Made by a program: the position numbers and the translations under genes
Part shown: positions 63,012-64,000 of the stretch, piece by piece
Layout of the letters: the number at the start of each line of letters is the position of its first letter
How positions within the stretch are numbered: position 1 is the stretch's first letter
Origin: Terribacillus aidingensis
GTDB lineage: Bacteria; Bacillota; Bacilli; Bacillales; Amphibacillaceae
Direction of reading: 5' to 3'
DNA: 64,000 nucleotides
Assembly: GCF_900215625.1 (NCBI RefSeq)
Contig: NZ_OBEK01000005.1
Span: 145,583-209,582 of the forward strand
The notes under the pieces: model-generated
What the model saw: only the letters and a program-made list of their open reading frames with translations
Database searches by the model: none
Told to the model about the DNA's origin: nothing

Positions 63012-64000
63012 ATGAGCAATCTAAGAGAAGACGCACTGAAAATACATCGCGAAAACAAAGGGAAACTGACTATGAAGTCGAAATTCCCTGTCCGTAACGC
63101 GACAGATTTGAGTCTTGCCTACTCTCCAGGTGTAGCGGAACCATGTAAAGAAATTCATCAGAACAAAGATGATGTGTACGAATATACAATGAAAGGCAAT
63201 ATGGTTGCCGTTGTCAGCGATGGCTCTGCTGTGCTTGGCCTTGGAAACATCGGTCCGGAAGCTTCCCTGCCAGTTATGGAAGGGAAATCAGTTCTATTCC
63301 AGAGCTTCGCAGGTGTGGACAGTTTCCCAATCGTGCTGGACACAAATGACGTAGACGAAATCGTTCGTACAGTGAAATTGATGGCGCCAACGTTCGGCGG
63401 TGTAAACTTGGAAGATATCTCTGCACCGCGCTGCTTCGAAATTGAAGAACGCCTAAAAGCAGAAACAGATATCCCTGTATTCCACGATGATCAGCACGGG
63501 ACGGCTATCGTAACGGTTGCTGGTCTGTTGAACGCATTGAAACTAGTCGGCAAAAGCTTTGATAACATCAAAGTTGTTGCAAACGGTGCTGGCGCTGCCG
63601 GTATTGCGATTATCGAATTGCTGCACAGCCTTGGCGTAAATAACGTTATCATGTGTGACTCTAAAGGGATGATCTACGAAGGCCGCCCTGAAGGCATGAA
63701 CAAAATGAAAGACCGCGTTGCGAAAATCACAAACCGTGACCGTCAGGAAGGAAGCCTTTCTGATGCGATCAAGGATGCGGATGTGTTCATCGGTGTATCC
63801 CTTGCAAATCTGCTTTCCAAAGAAGACGTACGCACAATGGCGAAAGATCCAATTATCTTTGCAATGGCAAATCCTGATCCGGAAATTTTGCCAAGCGATG
63901 CGAAAGAAGCAGGCGCTCGTGTTATTGGTACTGGCCGTTCTGACTTCCCGAACCAGGTGAATAACGTATTGGCCTTCCCTGGAATCTTCCGCGGTGCATT
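63012..64000 (+). CDS. NADP-dependent malic enzyme (YtsJ-like), 5' portion
   Basis: 329 codons are visible and the gene runs off the window, about 80 residues short of the usual 410. It converts malate to pyruvate and CO2 with NADP. SLAYSPGVAEPCKEIH, VVSDGSAVLGLGNIGPEA, FGGVNLEDI, VFHDDQHGTAIV (metal ligands), the Rossmann GAGAAGIAI and GTGRSDFPNQVNNVLAFPG are all conserved. Start ATG 63012 follows AAGGG by nine nt; an ATG at 63003 is too close to it. Confidence 0.92.
   Translation, partial: MSNLREDALKIHRENKGKLTMKSKFPVRNATDLSLAYSPGVAEPCKEIHQNKDDVYEYTMKGNMVAVVSDGSAVLGLGNIGPEASLPVMEGKSVLFQSFAGVDSFPIVLDTNDVDEIVRTVKLMAPTFGGVNLEDISAPRCFEIEERLKAETDIPVFHDDQHGTAIVTVAGLLNALKLVGKSFDNIKVVANGAGAAGIAIIELLHSLGVNNVIMCDSKGMIYEGRPEGMNKMKDRVAKITNRDRQEGSLSDAIKDADVFIGVSLANLLSKEDVRTMAKDPIIFAMANPDPEILPSDAKEAGARVIGTGRSDFPNQVNNVLAFPGIFRGA

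Overview
The window looks like ordinary chromosome from a low-to-mid GC, endospore-forming member of the Bacillaceae. The evidence is: strong AGGAGG-type ribosome binding sites with frequent TTG and GTG starts; two good general-stress (SigB-type) promoters; CotF-family spore coat genes; GlcT and LicT antitermination controls; and many orthologues of Bacillus subtilis genes (yueI, niaR, gspA, ppaC, mscL, nadE, fabI, alaR-alaT, cidA/cidB-type, bdbC-bdbD, yraD-yraG with adhB, ytsJ). A halotolerant genus such as Terribacillus is possible, but the genus is my inference. I found no rRNA, tRNA, prophage, insertion sequence, CRISPR array or integrase.

Layout. 1-10.9 kb: start of an ABC ATPase, yueI, a flavin reductase, an SDR, the niacin repressor niaR, stress glycosyltransferase gspA, shikimate kinase, an aldo/keto reductase, Mn-pyrophosphatase, alkyl-adenine glycosylase with an MFS exporter, mscL, nadE. 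11-20.5 kb: a gsp39-like SDR, a CDF metal transporter, an HD hydrolase, an M15 peptidase, a glucose-dehydrogenase-like SDR, two tandem soluble chemoreceptors, a YtxH-like stress protein behind a SigB promoter, and a hisJ / epoxide-hydrolase / RsbR-paralogue run. 20.6-28.2 kb: a nucleoside hydrolase, a four-gene operon (GntR regulator, ABC ATPase, large permease, ECF sigma factor), catalase and fabI. 28.3-31.8 kb: one 1141-residue multi-membrane-span protein. 32-45.7 kb: glcT-ptsG with its RNA switch, an Old Yellow Enzyme, alaR-alaT, an orphan Ktr-type K+ channel subunit, an amino-acid oxidase-like protein, a LysR regulator with a CidA/CidB pair, and bdbD-bdbC. 45.9-58.2 kb: an FUSC exporter, an NmrA-like protein, a LURP/YxjI protein, two mirrored split-CotF coat gene pairs with adhB, and several redox enzymes. 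58.2-62.8 kb: licT, a beta-glucoside PTS and 6-phospho-beta-glucosidase. 63 kb to the end: NADP-malic enzyme, cut by the window edge.

How the genes work together. The best-resolved logic is carbon control. ptsG and bglP each have a promoter, a consensus CcpA cre site, a ribonucleic antiterminator target and an overlapping intrinsic terminator read by GlcT or LicT; licT has a second copy of the RNA switch in its own leader. Stress and redox functions are spread throughout (gspA, YtxH-like, catalase, RsbR paralogue, OYE, NfrA2, SDRs). Gene packing is tight: at least eight convergent pairs share a terminator hairpin that contains or touches a stop codon. I see no clearly novel defence or mobile system. 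The best candidates for new biology are the GntR-ABC-ECF operon, the RsbR paralogue lacking phospho-acceptor positions, the tandem soluble chemoreceptors, and a possible switch-like leader at the CDF transporter.
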